A stretch of DNA of 64,000 nucleotides from Lachnospiraceae bacterium. GTDB lineage: Bacteria > Bacillota > Clostridia > Lachnospirales > Lachnospiraceae. The translations under genes were made by a program, and so were the position numbers. The stretch's first letter is position 1; every line of letters begins with the position of its first letter. Shown in pieces: positions 18,367-26,205 of this stretch. The stretch is taken from NCBI GenBank assembly GCA_902363675.1, contig CABJAV010000003.1:163582-227581 (forward strand). Reading direction: 5' to 3'. Under the pieces are notes generated by a model. The model was not told the DNA's origin and did not search any database. It was given only the letters and a program-made list of their open reading frames with translations.

Positions 18367-18534
18367 ACGGTTATTATAATACCATGGTCCGGCAGATAAG
18401 TGTGCACAAACTTCACAAAAGTCGCTATGTGTTTTTGTGTATATTGTACAACACCTTTTTCAACCTGCCAGACATCCAATTAAATTCTGCACAATTTCCT
18501 GTATAAATACCTTCCATCTTTCACTGCTGTACAA

Positions 18535-20370
18535 TTACAGCAATGAATCTTTGTCAAATAGTGATTCAAATTCTTCCCTTGTGATCTTCTCTTTTTCCAA
18601 AAGAAGTGCTGCACAACGGTCTAACACATCACGATTCTCATTGATAATACGCTTTGCTTCCTCATAAGCATGATCAATAATGCTTTTGACTTCTGCATCG
18701 ATAGCAGAAGCAACACCTTCGCTGTAATTGTGTGCATGGGCAAGATCACGTCCAATAAATACTTCGTCATCATCATCTTTGTAGCAGATCAGTCCAATAT
18801 TCTCCGACATACCATAGCGCGTCACCATATCCCTTGCCATGGTAGTTGCCTGCTTGATATCCTGGGAAGCCCCGGTTGTAATATCATCAAATACCAATTC
18901 TTCTGCAACACGTCCACCAAGATCTACGACAATCTCCTGCAACATCCGTCCCTTGGAATTGAACATCTCATCCTTTTCCGGGAGTGGCATCGTATAACCT
19001 GCTGCACCTGCTCCTGTAGGGATAATAGATACCGTATGCACTGGTCCCACATCCGGAAGTACATGAAACAGAATCGCATGACCAGACTCATGGTATGCTG
19101 TAATACGCTTTTCCTTCTCAGAAATAATGCGGCTTCGTTTCTCGGCACCGATTCCGACTTTGATAAATGCTCGTTGGATATCTTCCTGCTTGATAAATGC
19201 TCGATTTTCTTTTGCTGCAAGGATAGCAGACTCGTTCAGCAGGTTCTCAAGATCTGCACCAGTAAATCCTGCTGTAGTCTGTGCAATCTGCTTCAGATCT
19301 ACATCATCGCCCAACGGCTTGTTTTTTGCATGTACGGCAAGAATTTCTTCTCTTCCCGCAACATCCGGACGACCAACAACAATCTTACGGTCAAAACGTC
19401 CCGGACGCATAATTGCAGGATCAAGAATATCCACACGGTTGGTTGCAGCCATCACGATAATTCCTTCATTGACACCGAAACCATCCATCTCTACCAGCAT
19501 CTGGTTGAGTGTCTGTTCTCGCTCGTCGTGGCCTCCACCCATACCGGTGCCTCGTCTTCTTGCTACTGCGTCAATCTCATCAATAAATACGATACATGGT
19601 GCGTTTTTCTTTGCGTCTTCAAAGAGATCACGGACACGGGATGCACCGACACCGACAAACATCTCTACGAAATCAGATCCGGAAATACTGAAAAACGGTA
19701 CAGCAGCTTCTCCGGCAACGGCTTTTGCAAGTAATGTTTTACCTGTTCCAGGAGGTCCTACAAGAAGCACACCTTTCGGAATACGTGCACCCAGATTTGT
19801 GTATTTCTTAGGATCACGAAGAAAATCAACCAATTCTTCGAGATCTTCTTTTTCTTCACGCAAACCAGCTACATTTGCAAAGGACATCTTGTTGTCTTCT
19901 TCGGTCGAAAGCTTTGCACGGCTTTTTCCGAAATTCATCATTTTGCTGCCACCACTATTTGCTGCGGCATTGTTATTCATAATCATGAATAAGATGAAAA
20001 ATGCACCAAAAATGAGCAGGTATGGCAACAATGTCATAATCCAGCTCTCTGCCGGAACATCCTCCACCACATAATTATCAAACTTATTCTGATCCATCAG
20101 CGTCTGCATCTCATTGATATCTGAGCTATACATGTACTGCTGCGTACCATCTTTCAATTTAATTTTCAGACTACCTGTTGGCACTTCGCGGTTCTGTTCC
20201 ACCTTGACGTAGGTTACATTTCCCTTCTGCAATGCTTTCTCGAATTCTGCTCTGGTATAAGAACTGGTAGATGTATTTCCTGTCAATCCGTACCAGATGA
20301 GGATTACGACAAGAACCAGTATCGCGTAAAATCCAAATCCTCGAAAGCCTCTCTTACTATTTGTATTCAC
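18535..20370 (-). CDS. ftsH: ATP-dependent zinc metalloprotease FtsH
   Basis: Membrane-anchored hexameric AAA+ protease that removes misfolded membrane proteins and some regulators. In 611 residues: TM1 (about 12-28), an extracytoplasmic segment, TM2 (about 108-128), the AAA module with Walker A GPPGTGKT, Walker B VFIDEIDA and second-region-of-homology [19 protein letters not shown], then the zinc site HESGH. It ends the spoIIE-tilS-hpt-ftsH series, with 14 bp to hpt. The arrangement tilS-hpt-ftsH is conserved widely in Firmicutes. Length and motifs are normal. Confidence 0.97.
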   Translation of the reverse strand: MNTNSKRGFRGFGFYAILVLVVILIWYGLTGNTSTSSYTRAEFEKALQKGNVTYVKVEQNREVPTGSLKIKLKDGTQQYMYSSDINEMQTLMDQNKFDNYVVEDVPAESWIMTLLPYLLIFGAFFILFMIMNNNAAANSGGSKMMNFGKSRAKLSTEEDNKMSFANVAGLREEKEDLEELVDFLRDPKKYTNLGARIPKGVLLVGPPGTGKTLLAKAVAGEAAVPFFSISGSDFVEMFVGVGASRVRDLFEDAKKNAPCIVFIDEIDAVARRRGTGMGGGHDEREQTLNQMLVEMDGFGVNEGIIVMAATNRVDILDPAIMRPGRFDRKIVVGRPDVAGREEILAVHAKNKPLGDDVDLKQIAQTTAGFTGADLENLLNESAILAAKENRAFIKQEDIQRAFIKVGIGAEKRSRIISEKEKRITAYHESGHAILFHVLPDVGPVHTVSIIPTGAGAAGYTMPLPEKDEMFNSKGRMLQEIVVDLGGRVAEELVFDDITTGASQDIKQATTMARDMVTRYGMSENIGLICYKDDDDEVFIGRDLAHAHNYSEGVASAIDAEVKSIIDHAYEEAKRIINENRDVLDRCAALLLEKEKITREEFESLFDKDSLL

Positions 20371-20384
20371 TTTGTTCTCCTTTT

Positions 20385-20930
20385 CTACTCTGCATCTTCC
20401 ACAAATCCGATATACGGAAGATTGCGATATCTCTGATCATAATCAAGACCATATCCCACTACAAATTTGTCCGGGATTACAAATCCTGTATAATCTACTT
20501 CAAAATCATTTACCACACGGCGATCCGGCTTATCCAGCAGGGTGCATACCGTAAGTGTCTTTGGATTACGGCTTTTGAAAAGAGACAGCAGACGGCTGAG
20601 TGTATGGCCGCTGTCCACGATATCTTCAACGACAATAACATTTTCGCCTTCAATGGACTGCTCTAAGTCCTTCTTTACATTAACCACACCAGATGAACGA
20701 GTTTCTGCTCCATAGCTGGAAACAGACATAAAATCCATAGTCATCGGAAGTTCGATTCTTTTTGCAAGCTCTGTGGTAAAGAAAATTGATCCTTTTAATA
20801 TGCAAACAAGGTATACGGACTCTCCCGCAAAACGTTTGGTAATTTCCGCACCGATTTCCGCAATTCGTTTATCCAGCTGCTCCTCTGTCAGATACACAGA
20901 AATCTCATGCTTTTTGTTATAATCCATCAT
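20385..20930 (-). CDS. hpt: hypoxanthine-guanine phosphoribosyltransferase
   Basis: Purine salvage enzyme converting hypoxanthine or guanine with PRPP to IMP or GMP. The 181 residues carry the PRPP loop VIVVEDIVDSGHTLSRLL, the flexible-loop segment MSVSSYGAETRSSG and the purine-contact region KFVVGYGLDYDQRYRNLPYI. It begins with two Met codons; GGAGG lies before the first. The start overlaps the tilS end by 14 bp. Placement between tilS and ftsH is the classical Firmicute order. Confidence 0.96.
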   Translation of the reverse strand: MMDYNKKHEISVYLTEEQLDKRIAEIGAEITKRFAGESVYLVCILKGSIFFTTELAKRIELPMTMDFMSVSSYGAETRSSGVVNVKKDLEQSIEGENVIVVEDIVDSGHTLSRLLSLFKSRNPKTLTVCTLLDKPDRRVVNDFEVDYTGFVIPDKFVVGYGLDYDQRYRNLPYIGFVEDAE

Positions 20931-22368
20931 CTTTAGTTCCTCCTTTATATATTAATTCCAGCACTATTTTTGTCTTTTCACTTACCATGCAGTCTGCACC
21001 CATACGGCAACCAACGATCCAGTGTATCTGCGCATTCTGCGCCACAAGCCAGATTTTATCCCTCATATCTGCGGATACTTTCTCATTGATAAAATAGTCT
21101 GCCAGCTTCTTTCGATGTCCCTCTCCATCGAATACAAAATAGTCCTGTTTTCTACGGGTTCGAATAGAAAAACCATCTCTAATCTTATCATAATCAAACC
21201 ATTTCGTATACATTTTTCGTGGAATTTCCCCCATATTTCCATCAAATCGAAAAATATGCAGCATAAATTTTTCTCCCTGCGTTCCCGCCGGGATGACGAT
21301 GGGTTCTCCTTTTTTCAAACTTGATCTGAGCCTTTCCTCTGAAATGACGATTTCCTGTCTGTCATTTTCTGCAGATTCCTGATGATCTTTCCACAGGACA
21401 ATACTGTCATACTCTCTTTTTGCAACTACTCCATAAGGCAGATCGGCTCTGCGCCCACTCTGCTTTTCCAACAGGTCTGCAACCGCCTCCAAATGCGCTC
21501 CGGTAATGTCCTTGCGCTTCTGTGCAGCCTCTGCAACTGTCTCATGCAGCACTCGCATCCGCAGTGCCTTTGGAAGCTTCTGCAACCCCTGCACGGATAA
21601 CCGGTACTTCTGCCCTTCTTTTATCCGACACCCCTCCAGCGCACGGGCAGTTTCTTCTTCGAGATACTCCCGCAGTTCCCACAGTCTGTGTGCCGTCTGA
21701 TTCATGTGGAGAACCGCCTGTGCATTAATTTCTTTCATTTGCGGCAAAATGTTATGTCGTATCCGGTTTCTGCTATATACAAGTTCCTCATTTGTCGCAT
21801 CCATGCAAAAATCCTGCCCCCGCGCACCTAAATACTGTTCAATCTCTTCCCTGCTGATTTCCAACAAAGGGCGGATATAACATTCCCCTTCCTCGCCCGT
21901 ACGTACCGGCCGCATCCCGCACAAACCATCAAGCCCGCTGCCTCTCGCCAGCTGAAAAAGCATCGTCTCCGCATTATCCTCCATATGATGTGCCAGTGCA
22001 ACTTTCGTACCTTCCTTTTCTTTTGCAACTTCCGCAAATATTTCATAACGCAGCTTACGGGCAGCTTCCTCATCCCCCATGTGATGTTTGTTTGCATATG
22101 CCGGAACATTCACCGGAAACTCCCGGTATGTGAGTGTTTGTTCCTGACAGAACTGTTTTACAAAAAGCGCATCTTCTTTACTCGCTTTCCCACGGATTCC
22201 ATGTTCCACGTGGATAACTTCCAGCGAAAAATTCATTCGTGTGGACAATTCTTTTAAAATCAGGCATAGACAGATGGAATCTGCTCCACCAGAGACTCCA
22301 ACAATCACACGGTTTCCCGCAGATACCATATGCCATTTGTTCATAAACTCACAAATATGTTCTATCAT
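20917..22368 (-). CDS. tilS: tRNA(Ile)-lysidine synthase TilS
   Basis: Modifies C34 of tRNA-Ile(CAU) to lysidine so that it reads AUA. The 483 residues hold the PP-loop ATPase motif VGVSGGADSICL near the N-terminus, HVEHGIRGKASKEDALFV, the RARGSG-type segment FQLARGSGLDG and the C-terminal TilS substrate-binding domain. A start four codons earlier is possible; the ATG at 22368 has GGGAG upstream and overlaps the spoIIE stop by one base (TAATG), so translation is coupled. Confidence 0.95.
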   Translation of the reverse strand: MIEHICEFMNKWHMVSAGNRVIVGVSGGADSICLCLILKELSTRMNFSLEVIHVEHGIRGKASKEDALFVKQFCQEQTLTYREFPVNVPAYANKHHMGDEEAARKLRYEIFAEVAKEKEGTKVALAHHMEDNAETMLFQLARGSGLDGLCGMRPVRTGEEGECYIRPLLEISREEIEQYLGARGQDFCMDATNEELVYSRNRIRHNILPQMKEINAQAVLHMNQTAHRLWELREYLEEETARALEGCRIKEGQKYRLSVQGLQKLPKALRMRVLHETVAEAAQKRKDITGAHLEAVADLLEKQSGRRADLPYGVVAKREYDSIVLWKDHQESAENDRQEIVISEERLRSSLKKGEPIVIPAGTQGEKFMLHIFRFDGNMGEIPRKMYTKWFDYDKIRDGFSIRTRRKQDYFVFDGEGHRKKLADYFINEKVSADMRDKIWLVAQNAQIHWIVGCRMGADCMVSEKTKIVLELIYKGGTKDDGL

Positions 22369-24248
22369 TATTTCTCCCAAATACCGGTCACAATGATGGT
22401 CATATCATCCATCGCATGTCCTCCCGTAAAAAGCAGAACATGTTCAAGCAACGCCCGCGCCATACCACCGGCATTATCTGTATTTATCTCACTGATCATC
22501 TCCGCAAGCTTTTCTTCCGGATTTTTTACATGCAAATATTCTAACACACCATCCGTTACCATGACAAGAAAATCCCCATGGCACATCTTTGCCTCTTGCG
22601 GCTTTGCAAGCTGCTGCATATACACCCCTGCCGGAAGCGACGAACTGCTCAGACAAGTCACCTCTTCTTTATGTTTCAAAAAGGAGGCCGCCGCGCCGAT
22701 TTTTATCAGTTCCACTTTTCCCGTATACAGATCCACCGTCGCATAATCCATCGTGGAATAGCTTTCGTCGTCTCCTTTGAGCACCATCGCAGAATTCATC
22801 ATACGGATTGCCGTATCGGTAGGAAATCCCGCCTCCATGAATTTTTCCATCAGGTCTACCACCATATCGCTCTCTTTACTCGCTGCTGGTCCGCTGCCCA
22901 TACCGTCCGACAGACAGATATTGTATCTTCCGTTTTCCAAAAGAAAAAGTGAGAAATTGTCTCCGCTTATGGCCGCACCCTCTTTCGCCTTTGTCGCTAC
23001 CCCGGATATGGCATCAAAACAAGTGTCCTCATATGCGGTAATGCTGACCGGATCACGCGTCAGAACCGCTCTGGCATCCTTTTGCAGACGCAACGCCATT
23101 CCCGTAGCTTTCTCAAGAGCACGCAAATAATTCTTCGACGGAATCCCGCCTCCCCATTTGCTTGCCACTTCCGCAGTAATGGAACGTCGTTTGTCCCTGT
23201 CTTCGTAAATATGGATCTGTTCTGCCACAAGACCTCTCTCCCGCACCTCAAATCCAATGCGAGCCAACAGCATCTTCGATTTTCCATCGAGATTCTTCTG
23301 TCCTTTCGTCCAGTCCTGCATCACATCCGCCATGGCATCTAACTGCCCCGCAATGACCATACGGTTTTCCTGCAGGCGCTGATACCATGCTTCGTTCAGT
23401 TCCATTCTTGAAAAAGCCCACACAGCCTCCTCCACCATTCCCCGATAACAGGGGCAGTTTTCCATATAATTGCTCTCTATGATATCCTCTTTCGAATTGT
23501 GTGCAACCACTGCCTGGAGCATTCGCCGTATTTTTGATGTATGCACATGCTTTGCTGCTCCCCAGCAAATCGCACAGGCATCACAGCTGCTGCACATTTT
23601 TGCAGTAATCTCTTCTTCCAAAACCGTAACGCTCTCGTGGCTCGACAATTCTTCTTTCTTCCCAATTGCAGCAAATGCCACAGAAAGTTCATCGACCGCT
23701 TCCGCAAAAGCCTGCATTCTTTCACTTTCATATCCCCCTGCCGGCTGCATCATAGCAACCTCCCTCTGCAAAAAAGGAGCGGCAAACACTTTCCCCATCT
23801 CCGATGACATTTGTAGCAGATAATGAAACACCACCGTCATCCCGCACACGGTCACACCCTCACACAATCCAAGAATCATTTCCCGCTGTTCCAATTTGGC
23901 AAATATCATTCCAGAGCAGTTCATTATGATCGTACATATTCCGGCAATGATTCCAGCTGTCCATCCGGCACATTTACGATTCGCCCACATATAAAAACGA
24001 ATTCCGGTGCCTGCCACCAAAAGAATAAACAGATATTTTACCATCGCCCCCGGCGACATCGTATACCCCATCGTTGCAAACATCCCTATGTACAATAAAA
24101 TATTTCGCCTCTGTTCCAGACAACACGCACCATAGAAAGCTGGCAGGAGCGGATAATATCCCATAATGCAGATCAGGGAACACACCACACCCATTCCTCC
24201 ATAGCAGACTTTTACCATAACATTCATCCAATTTTTTTCTGTATTCAT
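22368..24248 (-). CDS. spoIIE: stage II sporulation protein E, PP2C-type phosphatase
   Basis: Membrane serine phosphatase that dephosphorylates SpoIIAA and so activates sigma-F in the forespore. The 626 residues contain an N-terminal block of hydrophobic segments (about residues 12-170), a central regulatory region rich in Cys, and a C-terminal PP2C domain with SDGMGSG and VMVTDGVLEY. It is shorter than the B. subtilis protein (about 827), mainly in the membrane part. The open frame starts earlier, but the ATG at 24248 has GGAGG at six bases. It lies between divIC and tilS as in Bacillus. The upstream gap holds a spoIIE-type promoter. Confidence 0.92.
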   Translation of the reverse strand: MNTEKNWMNVMVKVCYGGMGVVCSLICIMGYYPLLPAFYGACCLEQRRNILLYIGMFATMGYTMSPGAMVKYLFILLVAGTGIRFYMWANRKCAGWTAGIIAGICTIIMNCSGMIFAKLEQREMILGLCEGVTVCGMTVVFHYLLQMSSEMGKVFAAPFLQREVAMMQPAGGYESERMQAFAEAVDELSVAFAAIGKKEELSSHESVTVLEEEITAKMCSSCDACAICWGAAKHVHTSKIRRMLQAVVAHNSKEDIIESNYMENCPCYRGMVEEAVWAFSRMELNEAWYQRLQENRMVIAGQLDAMADVMQDWTKGQKNLDGKSKMLLARIGFEVRERGLVAEQIHIYEDRDKRRSITAEVASKWGGGIPSKNYLRALEKATGMALRLQKDARAVLTRDPVSITAYEDTCFDAISGVATKAKEGAAISGDNFSLFLLENGRYNICLSDGMGSGPAASKESDMVVDLMEKFMEAGFPTDTAIRMMNSAMVLKGDDESYSTMDYATVDLYTGKVELIKIGAAASFLKHKEEVTCLSSSSLPAGVYMQQLAKPQEAKMCHGDFLVMVTDGVLEYLHVKNPEEKLAEMISEINTDNAGGMARALLEHVLLFTGGHAMDDMTIIVTGIWEK

Positions 24249-24290
24249 TTCACACCTCCACACAATGACTGGTAATTTTTTCATGGATGG

Positions 24291-24355
24291 ATTATACGGG
24301 ACATGTCTGAAAATACTTGTCATTTTTACGGTGCTTTTTGAAAAAGTTTTCGTCA
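24291..24355 (-). promoter_or_regulatory. spoIIE promoter with long spacer and Spo0A-box candidates
   Basis: Minus strand: ATGACA (24318-24323), a 21-bp spacer, TATAAT (24291-24296). In B. subtilis spoIIE and spoIIG are sigma-A promoters with a similarly long spacer that Spo0A activates. TGACGAA at 24349-24355 matches the 0A box TGNCGAA, and TGACAAG overlaps the -35 box. The match in promoter architecture supports Spo0A control here; binding itself is inferred. Confidence 0.65.
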
Positions 24356-24405
24356 AAACCTCTCCCCTCTGCCGATTCGAGGGAGCTTACGTAGGATGAA
24401 GAACA

Positions 24406-24441
24406 TAAAAAAAGAAAGAATCTGGTCAGCCCAAATTCTTT
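24406..24441 (-). terminator. terminator after divIC
   Basis: Minus strand AAAGAATTTGG, five-base loop, CCAGATTCTTT and a following run of seven T after a C, starting directly after the divIC stop. It separates the yab/divIC unit from spoIIE. Confidence 0.8.
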
Positions 24442-24443
24442 CC

Positions 24444-24740
24444 CTACTTCTCTTTTTCCTTGAAAATAATTTCGTTCTTGTAAGTAAGCCCAAGCTTACT
24501 CTTCGCTACATCCTCAATATACTGTGAGGACTTCATGTATTCCTCAAGATCATCCAGTTCCGAAGATCTCTGCGTTTCATCCTGCTTTTCCTGCTGAAGT
24601 TCCGCTTCCTTCGCCTGATAATCACTGTCCTTTTGTTTTAATTTGCATATTTGTACAGCCATAACTGCAAGAAATGCGAGTACAATAATTGTAATGCTTA
24701 CGGTACCGGCGTTCTTGCGTCTTCTTTTTTTAGCACTCAT
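24444..24740 (-). CDS. divIC: septum formation initiator, DivIC/FtsB family
   Basis: Bitopic division protein that joins FtsL and DivIB at the septum. The 98 residues have a short basic cytosolic tail (KKRRRK), one membrane segment (about 14-33) and an extracellular coiled coil of Lys/Glu/Gln-rich heptads, ending in the family segment YIEDVAKSKLGLTYKNEIIF. It overlaps yabQ by 11 bp. Position between yabQ and spoIIE is the same as in B. subtilis. Confidence 0.9.
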   Translation of the reverse strand: MSAKKRRRKNAGTVSITIIVLAFLAVMAVQICKLKQKDSDYQAKEAELQQEKQDETQRSSELDDLEEYMKSSQYIEDVAKSKLGLTYKNEIIFKEKEK

Positions 24741-25137
24741 TTTTCTTCTCCGATTTCGTTGCTTTCCTTTTATCTCTTCTTATTGTAGCCACATTTTTCA
24801 TTTTTTTCAATTGCTTTTTTGCAGAATGAATGATTTTTGTTATGTGAAACATCAAAGGTCTGCTGAAAACTGCATAGTACAATGCGGCTCCTGCCAGCCC
24901 CGCCACAAGCATATACCCTCGTATAATGCCATCATTCATCCGGCAAATGCGTAGAAAAATCCAGAACCCGCTGATCATCCAATACAATGCATCTTCAATA
25001 GATACCCAGATAATTCCATGCACAAAAATACGTCGTATGACCCGCAGCACATCGTAAACTAAAAACAAACCTGCGCCTGCAAGTATTGCCTGAACAAACA
25101 GCATCACTTCCACTTCAAGTCCGGATACCGGCTGCAT
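24730..25137 (-). CDS. yabQ: spore cortex biosynthesis protein YabQ
   Basis: Membrane protein needed for cortex formation during sporulation, made under sigma-E in Bacillus. The 135 residues show about four hydrophobic segments (VMLFVQAILAGAGLFLVYDV first) and a basic C-terminal tail. The start overlaps the yabP stop by one base (TGATG). Family identity rests on size, topology and the yabP-yabQ-divIC order; sequence alone is only moderately diagnostic. Confidence 0.88.
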   Translation of the reverse strand: MQPVSGLEVEVMLFVQAILAGAGLFLVYDVLRVIRRIFVHGIIWVSIEDALYWMISGFWIFLRICRMNDGIIRGYMLVAGLAGAALYYAVFSRPLMFHITKIIHSAKKQLKKMKNVATIRRDKRKATKSEKKNEC

Positions 25138-25418
25138 CAGGAAAACAGCTTTCCAAGCATACCACCCTTTTTCCCGATTCCCGGTACCTGGGAATAATTG
25201 AGGGCATCTACCTGTCCATCAATATCCACCTCTCCCTTGTCCAGATTCAGGCGGTTCACATGAAGATCTTTGCCTTTGATATGAAGCATTCCAAGCTCTG
25301 TCTCAAGCAGAATCTCATTCACATCAAAGGATAATACATCCAATATTCCTGTAAAATTCCCTGTATGCCGGTTGTTCAGAATCATCTTGTGCTGATGTGT
25401 AATTGCCTTCTCTTCCAT
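25137..25418 (-). CDS. yabP: sporulation protein YabP
   Basis: Small sporulation protein of the YabP/YqfC family, 93 residues, soluble beta-rich. It shows the family pattern HKMILNNRHTGNFTGILDVL and FDVNEILLETELGMLHIKGK, then LNLDKGEVDIDGQVDALNY. It lies between rqcP and yabQ and overlaps yabQ by one base. In Bacillus it acts in spore envelope (cortex) formation; the mechanism is not well defined. Confidence 0.92.
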   Translation of the reverse strand: MEEKAITHQHKMILNNRHTGNFTGILDVLSFDVNEILLETELGMLHIKGKDLHVNRLNLDKGEVDIDGQVDALNYSQVPGIGKKGGMLGKLFS

Positions 25419-25463
25419 AAAAAAGACCTCCTATAGTTTTACTATATTAGAAGGCCTCTTTAC

Positions 25464-25706
25464 TTATGACACATATTCAAATAAATCTTTTGCTTCTTCT
25501 TTCTTGGTAGTATCCTGAATGTCGAGAACACGAACCTTGACAGATTTCTGCCCAAAAAGAATTTCTATCTCATCTCCGACTTTCACGTTGGTGGATGCCT
25601 TGGCCGGCTTTCCGTTTACCATGACACGCCCCGCATCACACGCTTCATTTGCTACCGTGCGGCGCTTGATCAATCGGGATACTTTTAAAAACTTGTCTAA
25701 TCTCAT
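25464..25706 (-). CDS. rqcP: S4-domain RNA-binding protein RqcP (YabO)
   Basis: The 80-residue protein is almost entirely an S4 domain: MRLDKFLKVSRLIKRRTVANE, AGRVMVNGKPAK and VKVGDEIEILFGQK. (The first stretch is quoted from residue 1, core residues 1-20.) B. subtilis YabO/RqcP binds stalled 60S-like 50S subunits with RqcH and helps add alanine tails to stuck nascent chains. It follows hup after a terminator and has its own AGGAG site. The heat-shock Hsp15 protein is a relative, but the neighbours favour RqcP. Confidence 0.9.
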   Translation of the reverse strand: MRLDKFLKVSRLIKRRTVANEACDAGRVMVNGKPAKASTNVKVGDEIEILFGQKSVKVRVLDIQDTTKKEEAKDLFEYVS

Positions 25707-25723
25707 ATTCTTTCTCCTGATAG

Positions 25724-25751
25724 AAAAAGTGGAGCCATATTATGGCTCCAC
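25724..25751 (-). terminator. terminator after hup
   Basis: Minus strand GTGGAGCCATA, a one- to three-base loop, TATGGCTCCAC and five T. It lies between hup and rqcP, so rqcP and the yab genes probably depend on read-through or on a promoter not seen. Confidence 0.85.
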
Positions 25752-25767
25752 CTGCTTATGCCCTAAA

Positions 25768-26040
25768 TTAGTTTAAAGAATCCTTTAAAGCCTTTCCAGC
25801 CTTAAACTTAGGTGCCTTAGAAGCTGGGATCTTAATCTCCTGCTTTGTCTGTGGGTTTCTACCAACTCTTGCAGCTCTCTCGGATACCTCGAATGTACCG
25901 AATCCTACTAACTGTACCTTCTCACCCTTCTTTAATTCTTCAGCAATAACATCTGTAAATGCCTTAACGGCTGCCTCTGCGTCCTTCTTTGAGATTTCAG
26001 CCTTCTCAGCTACAGCTGCAACTAACTCTGCTTTGTTCAT
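25768..26040 (-). CDS. hup: HU-family DNA-binding protein
   Basis: Nucleoid protein that bends and compacts DNA. Exactly 90 residues with the HU start [20 protein letters not shown], the beta-arm region [20 protein letters not shown] and C-terminal [19 protein letters not shown]. Strong promoter upstream and terminator downstream: a highly expressed single gene. HU next to rqcP/yab genes is common in Clostridia. Confidence 0.97.
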   Translation of the reverse strand: MNKAELVAAVAEKAEISKKDAEAAVKAFTDVIAEELKKGEKVQLVGFGTFEVSERAARVGRNPQTKQEIKIPASKAPKFKAGKALKDSLN

Positions 26041-26110
26041 GTCAAAATTCCTCCTATGGATTCTATATTATATAATTCGAGTTCCTTCTCTCAAATTACT
26101 TACAAATCTA

Positions 26111-26139
26111 TTTATACTTGTTTTCCTACTGTTTGTCAA
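26111..26139 (-). promoter_or_regulatory. hup promoter
   Basis: Minus strand TTGACA (26134-26139), 17 bp, TATAAA (26111-26116). Near-consensus sigma-A promoter, with GGAGG before the hup start. Confidence 0.85.
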
Positions 26140-26205
26140 GGAAAAATGCCATATTTTAGGGCTTTTCAGCCTTGAAAAACATACAAAAAAGCAGTGGAAA
26201 AATCG

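Larger units (their letters stand above)
17912..18450 (-). repeat. tandem ~180-bp direct repeat, two copies
   Basis: Copy 1 (17912-18093) and copy 2 (18267-18450) are about 355 bp apart in the same orientation. The inner ~115 bp are nearly identical, with a 2-bp TA insertion in copy 2. Further out only short boxes are conserved (TGTGCACA, ATATTGTACA), but at identical spacing in both copies while the bases between them differ. That pattern points to a duplicated transcription unit and not a simple sequence repeat. The rest of the 17744-18534 gap, including 18094-18266 between the copies and 18451-18534 after ftsH, shows no gene. Confidence 0.9.

Noticed and set aside
18670..20074. Long plus-strand open frames (354 and 315 codons) inside ftsH
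   Set aside because: They are antisense shadows of a fully supported ftsH; no ribosome sites, no family motifs, Ser/Cys/His-rich compositions typical of reverse-complement reading.
24249..24443. yabR-like S1-domain gene between divIC and spoIIE as in Bacillus
   Set aside because: The 195-bp gap holds only the divIC terminator and the spoIIE promoter; the upstream extension of the spoIIE frame lacks a ribosome site and is the 5' leader.
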